A stretch of DNA of 57,449 bases from Nemertoderma westbladi (Eukaryota > Xenacoelomorpha > Nemertodermatida > Nemertodermatidae), in the NCBI GenBank assembly GCA_032718475.1, contig JAUCBJ010006159.1:1-57449 (forward strand). Direction: 5' to 3'. The notes under the pieces were generated by a model. The model had not been told where the DNA came from and did no database searches. It saw nothing but the letters and a program-made list of their open reading frames with translations. Position 1 is the first letter of the stretch. The number at the start of each line of letters is the position of its first letter. Position numbers and translations under genes: made by a program. Shown in pieces: positions 19,721-29,082 of the stretch.

Positions 19721-21844
19721 TGAGTTAGACATTGAAGCACTATCTTAAGGTAGGTGTGACAATGTGTGAAATATAATTCATGTATTATGATCAAGTGAGA
19801 TATTGTTATGATTATAAAAGCTAGTATGTTTGTTTAGTTAATAAAATAAGGTTTTAATAGTTAATAATAATAATTAATTCAATAAGGTTATGAAGTCATA
19901 TTATAAGATTATAAGGTTATAAGGTCGGTCATTCCATAATCGATACACAAATAGTATGTTACAACTGGAAATACAAGTGTTAACTACATTTGTCGTGGAA
20001 AATAAATAATCGACACACAGGAAGATGTTCTATTTACACCACCTAGAGAAATGAATAATTTGGCAATTATCAAAGATGAAATACACTCTGCTCCTGCTGG
20101 GCGGCTTTATCCTGAATAAATTTAGAAACGCCTTCAAAGGGAACATGAATCTAACTTTGACTAAAAAAAATGTTAAATTTAATGTTGCCTATATATAATG
20201 CTAGATAATGTTTTCAGTTAATAAGTTTGTGAAGAATTTTAAGTAAATAGTATACAAGTTAATATTGTTTCTATAGGGTGATGTTTGGTTTTAAACATAT
20301 ATACTGTAAGATTATTATTTTTTACTAAAAAAAATAGCTGATTACAACAGTCTCACATTTACTGAAGAAATTTCATATTTTTGAATAAATATAACAGTAC
20401 TTACTCAGTTTTAAGGCTTACATTTTAATTTTCACATTTTTTTACTCAAAATAGATAGATAGACAGTTTGTTGTCAAAGAATAGTTGAGGAATGTCTCGC
20501 AAAGTTTATTCATGGAATTTTTCAGTGAATCTAATTTCGCAATAAAAAAATGTCAAATTAATAGTGCTAAAACCCAGCATCACTCTGTAGAACCAATATA
20601 AAAAATGTAATATACTATATTAACACTGACACATTGACTTACCTACACATAGTTGCAACACTACAGTGTATACATGAGACATTGTTTCATAATGTTACAT
20701 ACCGAATAGCACTATTACTGCTATATCTAGCACATACTCACAACAATCAATACCCTACATCTAAACATTAATTATCAGTCCATCTTATATTCAAACGTAA
20801 TTAACCTGTCAATATTGTACTGATAATGTATGTAGAACAAGTAGATTATTATTATTAGTTAGATGTATTTCGTAATAATTAATATGCATTTTATGCTATC
20901 GAAATCATTAGAATAATTGGATCTCGTTGGTGACATTATTATGCTATAGTATAGAATTCAATGAACAATAATTTATAATTGATACTACCACAAGCTATTT
21001 GTAAACATCTGCGACCAGTTATGATGAATAAATCGATCTTGAATAATTATTACTTGGCATTCAACAGCTATAACTCGAATATTTGACGCCTTTTTCTCTC
21101 GAGGTTGGATGGAAGAGTGAGCGGTAAATTGTAGCGAAACACGAGGGTACCGAGTTCGATCCCGGTTGAATATTTTGTTATCTGAAAAATTGCAAAATGA
21201 AATTTAGTTACTGGTGAAAAATAGTGATATGAAAAATAGTAGACGTTACCTGTAGACACTCCTAGCGCCTGTAAAATAAAGGTTGGTAAATATGAAAATA
21301 CTGGTTGCTGAAAAATAGAGATTTGAAAAATAGTAGAAGTTACCTGTAGACACTCTTAGCACCTGTAAAATAAAGGTTGGTAAATATGAAAATACTGGTT
21401 GCTGAAAAATAGCGAAATGAAAAATAGTAGACGTTACCTGTAGACACTCGTAGCGTCTGTAAAATAAAGGTTGGTAAATATGAAAATACTGGTTGCTGAA
21501 AAATAGCGATTTGAAAAATAGTAGAAGTTACCTGATGCTAAGTGTAGACACCCGAACACCTGTAAAATAAAGGCTTATGATTGGAGGAAGGAATAGCGTT
21601 GGGTGACTAATAACGCCTCTAGCGGAATAAGCGGGAACTTGAGAACTTACCATGGTTACGGTTGAAATGCTGACATCTGATTGGTTGAAATAATAACGAC
21701 CACTGCTAATGGTTGAAATGGTGGCTTCTGATTGGAGGAAGGAGTAGAAATGGACGGTAATGATGGGCTATGGGTGACCTTGATGCGAGGGACTATCTTC
21801 CTATACTACTCCTAAGCCACTCAATTCCTGGGTAGTTGTTCTTA

Positions 21845-22179
21845 AAGGTGTTAATTGTTATCCCCCGTTTATTCAGAAAGTTTTGAACCAAAATCTGAAC
21901 TTCAATAAACCCAAGTGGTTTCTTCCAATCACAAAAAACGATGAGGACACCTACTATACATTTTTCATCATCAATTGAAATCAGAGTAGGGTGACCTACT
22001 GCTTCAGTGTGTCGCTCTCGCACCTTATTGAATAGTGTCCCGAGAGGAATTTTAAACTGCCGGGAAATCTCACGTATTCCAGCTCCTCTTCTCACTGCAT
22101 CTATTGCATTTTTAAGAGTTTCAGAAGTGTAGTTCTTGTAGTTCCTTGAACCCAGCTGTCGCTTGTGATGTCTAACCAT
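21845..22179 (-). pseudogene. Pogo-type transposase: N-terminus, HTH-psq and start of CENP-B domain
   Basis: Starts MVRHHKRQLGSRNYKNYTSE and has the pipsqueak-type helix-turn-helix LKNAIDAVRRGAGIREISRQ, FKIPLGTLFNKV. This is followed by VGHPTLISIDDEK and the beginning of the CENP-B-type domain (FKNNYPGIEWLRS). The reading frame is open up to the insertion point at 21844 and resumes at 16037. HTH-psq plus CENP-B HTH plus DDE is the usual architecture of these transposases; the N-terminal region binds the TIRs. ATG at 22177-22179 is the natural start, about 310 bases from the right terminus. Confidence 0.85.
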
Positions 22180-22493
22180 ATTCTGATATTATTATTACCG
22201 TTATTTTACAATAGGCCTTCTGTTAACAAAACAATCATTAGACCTAAACAGATGTTAGGTAGGCCTATCGTCTAGACCCTGGAGGCCTATTAGACAGTAC
22301 CGGTACCGGTACAAGACCTACAAGCTGTAATTGATACCTGTTCCTACTTGGATTCACGTCTTGTCATTATAGATTATAATTCAAGTTACATTTTTTTTCA
22401 AAATTTCTTGGATCGAAAATGCAAATTCTGCCATGTTCAAAGTTTACCTGTTCAAAGTTACACCACTGTTCAAAGTAGCCCCACTTTACGGTA

Positions 22494-22803
22494 TCACCCA
22501 AAGTTGTTGAAATACTCAAAGGTGACGCTGTCCAGGTCCATATCACGTGAATCAGGGTAACGTTTCAACACATAACCGGCAATGTACATGAGCATCATCA
22601 TTGTCTCTTCGGGAATTAAGTTCTCTAATTCTGTGTAGTTTGTGTCGGGAATATTGTCACGAGGGATCACCTTCATCCATCTTAATCTCGCCTCTTTATC
22701 CTTTGGTAAGCGATACACGGAGACTGTTGAACTACTGGGGCGTCCTTTATTCAGTTATTATCATAATTTGAACGGCATCCCGTTACACAACACTTCAACA
22801 TCA
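22494..22803 (-). pseudogene. THAP-domain/P-element-like protein, N-terminal piece
   Basis: On the minus strand CVTGCRSNYDNN (first Cys pair of a C2CH THAP finger) is followed, after a frameshift, by VSVYRLPKDKEARLRWMKVI and PRDN, matching the THAP core (F/Y-R-x-P, W, R). The second Cys-His half is absent. Instead the frame goes to PEETMMMLMYIAGYVLKRYP and EYFNNFG, resembling the late region of P-element-like transposases, so the middle of the protein is deleted. It ends at the TA where the pogo-type element inserted. The C-terminal remnant is at 12539-12695. THAP domains bind DNA through zinc; P-like transposases use them to bind their termini. Confidence 0.65.
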
Positions 22804-23292
22804 TGATATATATAGGCCTACCGTATGCAGTAGGGAACGACTGAATTATTCGTTCCGGACAGCTGGTACCAAATTTTGCCGAATATGGCATACCGGTCAC
22901 CAGTAACGATCTCTAAAATTCACAAAACACAAAAACCTTACATTTACTTTAATGTCATGTCAAATCTTTTAATATTCGGCATTTGGTACCAAATTTGCTG
23001 ATTTTTTTAAAAATTCGGTTCGGTTCTGGTTCGGCAAAATTCTAAATTCGGTTGATCCATACTACAAGGCAGCCTATGGCTGGATGGGCAGCACAAGATG
23101 GGTGTTTTGGGTGTTAGGAATGACTAGCCTACCACTAATGGACTAAAAATATGTGCTAAAGTAATAGAATAGTGTATTACAGTATTACATACAGCATACA
23201 AAATATACTAACTGACTTACTGTGGTATACTACACTGCCACATGCAATACTGCAATACACAGTGCAGCAACAGCAGTACGAAACCAGTGATA

Positions 23293-23355
23293 GTCCAGCC
23301 TCCATAAATTATGAAGGCTGCACGCTTGCAAGGCCTTTAATAGAGTTTGCTTTGC
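23293..23355 (-). repeat. Inverted copy of the 11.5-kb short repeat
   Basis: Reverse complement of 11467-11532. The rest of 22804-23630 has only AT-rich and TACCGGT-rich sequence without a gene I can support. Confidence 0.75.
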
Positions 23356-23632
23356 TTTGCAGCCATATTGGCTGGGCACATATGGTGGAACATGAGCAAT
23401 TCCCTACATCATCTAGAAACCTATGACTATCAATTATTTTCTTTTCGAAGGCCTACTCCTGTTACTTGTATAATTAGTTAGTTTTAGTGGCGAGATGCAT
23501 ATTAAATTGATAATAATTAACAATATGCAATAAACGCACTGAACCGACCGTCCAATACTGTAGTTGCATAAACTTATAACAGGTAAACACAAAACCGCTG
23601 AAAGCAGGTTTTTTAGTTTTTAAAATCTAAGT

Positions 23633-23821
23633 TTATATTATTTCTGAGCGCTTCCGTCTTGGGGCAAAGAAACATACAATACAATTAGGACACTTACGAT
23701 TATACACTTTATGCACATGGTTAAGGCGTAGCTGCTTAACTCTACTATCTATGTTAAGTAGTCCAGATTCATAAATGTCATCTGGAGTTAGGTGATGCTT
23801 AGGTTTGTAGTCTTTAACCAT
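23633..23821 (-). pseudogene. Possible LINE C-terminal fragment
   Basis: Short ORF containing LLNIDSRVKQLRLNHVHKVY, similar in pattern to the post-RT region of CR1/Jockey-type LINE proteins (RV.QL.LNHV..I). There are no flanking RT motifs. Low confidence. Confidence 0.3.
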
Positions 23822-24074
23822 ATCAAAACCGAATATGATTTAACCGCACAATTAATTGACAAGACAAAAATCAAACTAGTACAGATCAAAAAACCTGTAT
23901 AAATAGAAATAATCGTAACGATATAATAAATAATATAATAATATAACTAACACATGTACGTACACTATATTAACTGTAGAGGGGGATAATGTCCCTCCTG
24001 CGAAAAGCAAAATATATTTATCAGTATTTTAATTAATGTAACTTAGAGAAATTGAGCCTTATTCGAAGAAATTC

Positions 24075-24331
24075 TACATGGGCATTTTGGACCTATACCG
24101 CCACTGCTTGGCTCTTTGGAAGTGTATTTCCGTAAAGCTCTATTGTATGGCTCTAGACCAACCCAAAGCAACATTAGTATGTGAACACAGAATTCCATTC
24201 CCCATTCATTTCAATGGTAGCCAACTTGTCTTTCTTGTATTGGGGGTAGACCACTGGTTAGTTTTCTGCTATTGTGTTATTCAAAGATAGCGGCAGGAAT
24301 AAAGAGAAAAACCGACCTCATTAATGCTCTA
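24075..24331 (-). repeat. Dispersed repeat, inverted copy of 4780-5045
   Basis: The reverse complement aligns with 4780-5045 over its whole length, including GGTCTACCCCCAAT and AGACAAGTTGGCTACCATTG. The boundary at 24331 coincides with a stop codon of the neighbouring ORF candidate. Confidence 0.7.
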
Positions 24332-24590
24332 AATTTGTGTTGCAACCAGTAACAATTCTGGTATGACAATGTTTATAATCTCTTCCTGTTCAGTTATTCC
24401 TTGTTTGTCAATGACAGTTTTTTTTCCGGTAAAACTGAGAAGTTGGCCGTGGCTGTAATGTTGTTGTTGAGGTACTGGGTTGAATACTAAGGTCAAAGGA
24501 ATTTATAGTTCTCAAGTCATCCCATAGGCATTGGTTATACCGCGAACTCATATTTTGAATACACCTTCTCTTTGTTCTGGTACCAAACAA
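24329..24590 (-). CDS. Unidentified ORF with a homopolymer frameshift
   Basis: Minus ORF from MFGTRTKRRCIQNMSSRY with a Ser/Thr/Pro linker (SIQPSTSTTTLQPRPTSQ). It stops soon after an 8-A run (24418-24426). In the shifted frame it continues KKTVIDKQGITEQEEIINIV and ends in LLLVATQI-stop at 24329. This pattern suggests a genuine terminal exon broken by one indel, or an assembly/sequencing error in the homopolymer. No family recognised. From 24600 to 25160 nothing is recognised. Confidence 0.25.
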
Positions 24591-25161
24591 TTAATACACA
24601 ACCATAATAATCAGAATAATAAATAAAAATTAGAACAGGTACCCAACTAACTGAGAAATAAAATCAGTGATCACTAATATCAGTGTCATTATAGCTATCT
24701 TACTTAAATGGGCAATGTTGTTGTGGGACAACAATCTTTAAAACACTACTCACTTGGTTAAAATCTATTAACAATCTATTGAAGCATTTGAAAATCATCT
24801 TAGACATGTTTTCCTAACTACTCGATTTTTTTGGAACTGAAAAATTAAAGGGAATTACATTTTTTAACAATAAGAATGCACATGTTTTTTAGATTACGGC
24901 TTATTGAGGCATAGGCTCACAATATGTAAGACAATGTTCAAATTTCTCTCTCGAAAGCATAGAAAACTGATCCTCGGGTACAAGAAACATGTTTACAACC
25001 CATATCAACCCAATCAGCTGTCACATTACCATTCTAAGATTAGGAGAGCCAATACTAGGAATGTTGTTCAGAAACAACACTGAGAAGCAAAGGGTTAAGA
25101 AACACTTGTCAAATGTGTAATACTCAATTCGAGTATTTGATATTCGCTCTTCAACACGTTC

Positions 25162-25778
25162 GTGGGGACTTCGCGCAGCACGTAGTCGGCAAGCCTTGGC
25201 ATACGGTTCATATAGAGCAAATGGGGCATGTCTAGTTTGGACCCCATATCCCATGCTATAAATGTATTCATTCGTTACATACAATCATATGTTAATCCGC
25301 TCAGCCGCTAGGTGGTGTCAAATTGTTATTCTGCAATTTCGTACTTACCAGTGCAGCACTGTACAGCAGTACCGTACCGGTAGGCCTATGTCATTACTTC
25401 TGAGTCTCTAGCGGATCCCCAATTAAATGTCTTACCTTTTCAATTTCGTAAAAGATAGACTTCATGATTCTCTACAGGCCACCAAAATTTCAGCTCAGGA
25501 AAATGAGGCCTTCCCGAGAAATTTAACATTTTCTAAAAACCACATAATCTGTCGTAGCTGACGTCAGACTGCATGATTTTTCACCAAACTTTACAAACTT
25601 TCTAAACTTTCTCTCTACTACTTACCTACTAAGTTTGGTTCAATTCCGAACCAGCGATGCCGAGAAATTCGCGTTCAAACATTTACCAGACAGACGGACA
25701 GACAGACGGACGGACATGCCCCATTTGCCCTATATGACCCGTATGCCAAGGCTCGCCGACTACGTGTCTCGCCCCACA
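25162..25778. mobile_element. 617-bp TIR element (MITE), best-preserved family member
   Basis: The left end GTGGGGACTTCGCGCAGCAC, then GTAGTCGGC, GCCTTGGCATACGG and CAAATGGGGCATGTC is mirrored at the right end (GACATGCCCCATTTG, CCGTATGCCAAGGC, GCCGACTACGTG, CTCGCCCCAC), about 65 bp with few mismatches. The interior has TTTCTAAACTTTC, CTAAGTTTGGTTCAATTCCG and a GACAGACGGACGG microsatellite, shared in part with the elements at 3845 and 38636. Non-coding. Short ORFs across the ends are shadows. Confidence 0.8.
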
Positions 25779-25951
25779 TCAATGTCTACTTGTCTATTTC
25801 GATTGATTTGGTGAGGACCTTGATTCAACTGTTTAAGTCTAATCAGGCAGTCAGTCCCATTGCTCCTTTTGCATCTCTGAAAGCCAGACAGCGAAACTAG
25901 GCCGAACTTGCATAAAGACGATAAAGATAGCCTTCTGCAAAGTTTGTTGTT

Positions 25952-26236
25952 CTAGGTCCGTAGTTCAACCAGTGACACCAGAGTTCGGGAAACCACATGT
26001 ATAACCAACGAAGTAATTAGCAATGCATTACATGCTTGATACACTGCTGGAGGTTGTTCTTGTGGCGGATTGTTTATTATGTAATGAATAAAGATCGGAA
26101 TATCTACGGCAGGCAGCATTGCTCTGCCAACAAACAATTGTAACCAATTGAAAAGGTCTTCATTTGGGATACAAGTCTCATGTAACCAACCATATGATTC
26201 CTCTAACGCTCCTCTCAATACCAGGAAATTAGTCAT
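25952..26236 (-). CDS. Hypothetical ORF of 94 codons
   Basis: Reads MTNFLVLRGALEESYGWLHE, then WLQLFVGRAMLPAVDIPIFI and YQACNALLITSLVIHVVSRT. The composition is protein-like with aromatic residues, and a possible upstream extension (CDGGN) precedes the Met. No recognised family, no neighbouring partner. It may be an exon or an element relic. Confidence 0.3.
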   Translation of the reverse strand: MTNFLVLRGALEESYGWLHETCIPNEDLFNWLQLFVGRAMLPAVDIPIFIHYIINNPPQEQPPAVYQACNALLITSLVIHVVSRTLVSLVELRT

Positions 26237-26495
26237 ATTTCCACCATCGCATGTTGGATCGCCACATTACATGCATCCTCACTACCATGTATAAGTGAAA
26301 TGTAAACTAAGTTAGTTTCGTGGTTTTTATTATAGTGGCTTATATTTTTTGATTTTTGTTTTTATGGGATAGTATGAATAAAGTAAGTATATTTTTTATT
26401 TTTGACTTGTAACCTGTATGTCACTGCCACTATTCAACATAATCACGCTTTTCATTATTATTATTATATATATTATCGTACACAGTAAACTCAAA

Positions 26496-27294
26496 CTACT
26501 ACTACTAGGATCGGCATGCTGCATTGCAGCTGCATTTTTAAGAATGATGTGCCGGCTTGTCAACAAAATTGCACCGCCACAACTCTCTATCACCCATGAC
26601 ATTTGCTAGATCATCCGCATCTTTAAGGCCAGTGTCCTTTAAGATGCGTCTCAAGAAAGTCATGGGCTGTCCACCATGCTTATTCACTCCATGAGGCTGC
26701 CAAAGTACAAGATTATGCACTGGCTGGTCCTCACGGCGAAAGCAATGTCCTGCAAAGCGGAGGCGATTTTGTTCTAGTGTCAAGCTTGGGGGAACCAAGG
26801 AGACACCTCCAATGTTATATAGTGTCTGGTTGGAGATGTGTGCATTGTACTTGACACAATGTACCCGGCGTAGCATTCTTGTGAATGTGCCATCCAGAGA
26901 TTTGGTGTCCTCAGCAGTTAGAGCCCAGCATGGACTCCCGTAGAGGAGTACTGGAACTACTGCTGCTCTAAATAATCGGACCTTAAGTTTCCGATTAATT
27001 CTAGGTGACTTCCAAATCCTGGAAAGCCTATTCAAGGCTGCCCATGCCTTTCCCTTACGTATTCGAAGGTCCTCACCTGACTTCCGGATCCATGATCCCA
27101 GGTAACAGAAGTCGTCCACATGCTCAAGCATACCATCCTTTGAGCTTATGCTCATCCGATCAGAGACTTGCTGAGGACTTTCAAAGTTAACTGTCAGAAT
27201 TTTGGTCTTTCTGGAGTTAATAAAAAGACCAACACTAGAAGCAGCATGTTCTAATGAGCTGAGGAGCCGCTGGGCTCCCTCTAATGATTCTGAG
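26496..27294 (-). mobile_element. RTE-like LINE copy A, 5'-truncated, 12-bp target duplication
   Basis: 799 bp between AGTAAACTCAAA repeats (26484-26495 and 27295-27306). The minus frame starts in the late RT (ESLEGAQRLLSSLEHAASSV) and runs through FCYLGSWIRKSGEDLRIRKG, VPVLLYGSPCWALT and LRFAGHCFRREDQPVHNL to the end (VDKPAHHS-stop near 26538). A short 3'UTR ends in GATCCTAGTAGTAGT. Nearly identical to copies B (29083), C (32792) and D (56087). RT catalytic residues are missing, so this copy is dead. Confidence 0.9.
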
Positions 27295-27366
27295 AGTAAA
27301 CTCAAAAGTGACAACCGGTACAGTTCTACATGACAGTACATACAGAAAAGCACACGGGTAGGCATT

Positions 27367-27928
27367 TTAATAAGTATATAAATAGTTTAGGATATCCGTT
27401 ATTTCACTACTATTAAACCCGGGTATCTCAGACACGCCATTTCTCACATCCACTAACTCCCTGCACATAGGCACAATATATGACGCTCTACAATCTGGAA
27501 ACCAACAGACATTATTACATTCATATTTAGAAATACGCGCAGGTACACTATTGCATTTATTACAGATACGACGTAAATTGGCACCAGCAGTGGTTCTACT
27601 ATCAAAAAGACATGGTTTACTGCTACATAATAATGAGTTGGAAAAACTAATAAATCTGCTACATAGCCATGCTATACGGGTGCACAAAAGGAACCAACCC
27701 ATCTACAATGTAACGATGAGTTCTGAACGGCAAGCCCCAAATCAAACGTATATTGACATTCCAGGTGGACCCTAACCGTACCACCTGTGGCAACCACAAA
27801 TCCCAAAGTGGGCTACCATAGAAACTAGTGCAATAAATTCGTTGTAAAATAGAAAGTGAATAAGGATCTGCAAATGAAAATTCCCTACGCAGACTGACTA
27901 ACTTGCCAATAAATTTACCACGTTTCAA
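27367..27928 (-). pseudogene. CR1-like LINE, C-terminal region
   Basis: Two minus frames join through a shift near 27660-27700. The first carries FSFADPYSLSILQRIYCTSF and YGSPLWDLWLPQ, then LIWGLPFRTHRYIVDGL. The second has CSRFISFSNSLLCSSK, GANLRRICNK and ends ITDILNYLYTY-stop. This is the post-RT region of CR1/Jockey-group LINEs (WN.AIR.LW.LP..THR). RT motifs A-C are missing, so it is a 5'-truncated dead copy. The many cysteines in the second frame should not be read as a secreted Cys-rich protein. Confidence 0.65.
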
Positions 27929-27969
27929 TGTAATATCAGTACTGAAGACTTAGTGGTTCGGCATTTTTG

Positions 27970-28320
27970 GCATTCATGACGTACCACTAAGACTTGAAGC
28001 TTCAATATTACTTTCAATCGATTCAGCGGTCCAGATAACCTCTAAAAATGGGTTGAAATTAAAACCTTGTGGTATTTTCTGAATATCGTCATTATGAAAA
28101 TTTGAAGTAAGCCTACTTGCCACACCATAATTTTGGTGCACCAAAAATGATGTACCACTAAGAATTGAGTCTTCTATATTACTTTCAATCGATTAAGCGG
28201 GCCAGAAAACCTATAAAATGCGTTGAAATCAAAACTTCGGAGTATTTACCGAATATTGCAATTTTGAAAATTTGGAAGTGCCACGCCCTAATTTTAGTGC
28301 ACCAAAAATGACGTACCACT
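27970..28320. repeat. About 175-bp tandem duplication
   Basis: TGA(C/T)GTACCACTAAG, CTTTCAATCGATT(C/A)AGCGG and ATTTTGGTGCACCAAAAATG recur with a spacing of roughly 175 bases; a third partial unit (ATGACGTACCACTTCC) ends the array. Confidence 0.8.
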
Positions 28321-28639
28321 TCCCTTACCTACTTATATAGAGTAGTAGAGTGCTCCATACGAATCAAAATCTACAAAAAAAAAGCCCTAACATTAAAAAA
28401 AGCCCCAACATAAGAATTACTAACTCACAAATGACCTTGTAAAATTCGAAAATTTCAAAAAAATTTCTGCAAGGACCAAATTTTGAGGTGGCACCCACAT
28501 CGAAAAGTTGAAATCTAATTGCAACGCCGTTTTTTGCAAAAGATGCGCCAATAAATTTGACAAATTCTCGTAAAAAATTGGGCTGGTACATAATGTGGTT
28601 GCATAGATACAGCAATTAAAAACTAGGAAGAGGCAGAGT

Positions 28640-28862
28640 CCCCCCCCCCCCCCCAGTGGTAATAGGGTTAAAGCCATCTCACTTATAAACAACAACTAAA
28701 TGAGAGCAATGATCTAATTCTAGAACATTCATATTATATCTCAATTTTAACTGAAAGTTAGAAAAGGCAAAACAATCTTGAAAAAAGCTCAAAAAAAGCT
28801 AGAAGAAAAGCTAGAAAAAAGCTCAAAAGAAAGCTTAAAAAAAAGGTAAAAAAAAGCTCCAG
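28640..28862. repeat. Poly-C tract and degenerate AAAAAAGCT repeats
   Basis: A 14-C run at 28640-28653 is followed at 28770-28862 by about nine irregular copies of (A)5-8GCT(C/T/A) with a 9-12 base period. No gene in 28320-29080. Confidence 0.8.
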
Positions 28863-29082
28863 AATACCTCACATAAAAAAGCAGCGCAGAAACGGGCCTT
28901 TAGCAATCGATTTAAGGGGTAGCAAGATGGATCTGAGAGGGTCACTCAAAAAATAGCCTATACCTCCCACCTCTACCAGTAGTGCATTATCGCAAGTGCA
29001 ATTATTCCCCAGAAGTTCACACATAATAATACCTGTAGTTCAGAACCAGAGACCTAAACAAAATACACCCGTACCGGTAGGC

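Larger units (their letters stand above)
16540..21810. mobile_element. 5.27-kb long-TIR element with 6-bp target duplication, Polinton/Maverick-like
   Basis: The element begins AGTAGTATAGGAAGATAGTC and ends with the exact inverse (GACTATCTTCCTATACTACT). The flanks are CCTAAG at 16534-16539 and 21811-21816. The uninterrupted target survives at 16047-16052 in the other copy of the LINE duplication, which shows CCTAAG was single before insertion. The arms are inverted repeats of about 1.6 kb (16540-18110 and 20145-21810), near-identical at the ends and more diverged inward. Six-base duplications, termini starting 5'-AG and very long TIRs are features of Polintons/Mavericks. None of their genes (pPolB, integrase, ATPase, capsid) is present, so this would be a non-autonomous derivative, or a different foldback class. 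Confidence 0.75.
12698..22491 (-). mobile_element. Pogo/Tigger-type DNA transposon, carrying later insertions
   Basis: Terminal inverted repeats: left GCGTAATGTGGGGCTACTTT, right (complement) CCGTAAAGTGGGGCTACTTT, both continuing GAACA. TA flanks at 12696-12697 and 22492-22493. Further TTTGAACA motifs lie subterminally (22440-22475; 13960-14050). Between the ends, on the minus strand, are the parts of a CENP-B-type transposase (22179 to 14944). The present 9.8 kb includes an inserted foldback element (12818-13886), a LINE (16080-16525) and a 5.27-kb element (16540-21810), so the original transposon was about 2.9 kb. Pogo-type transposases act in the nucleus by cut and paste at TA. Confidence 0.75.

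Noticed and set aside
27367-27702. Cysteine-rich small protein
   Set aside because: The frame joins to the upstream one as a CR1-like LINE C-terminus; the cysteines are incidental.
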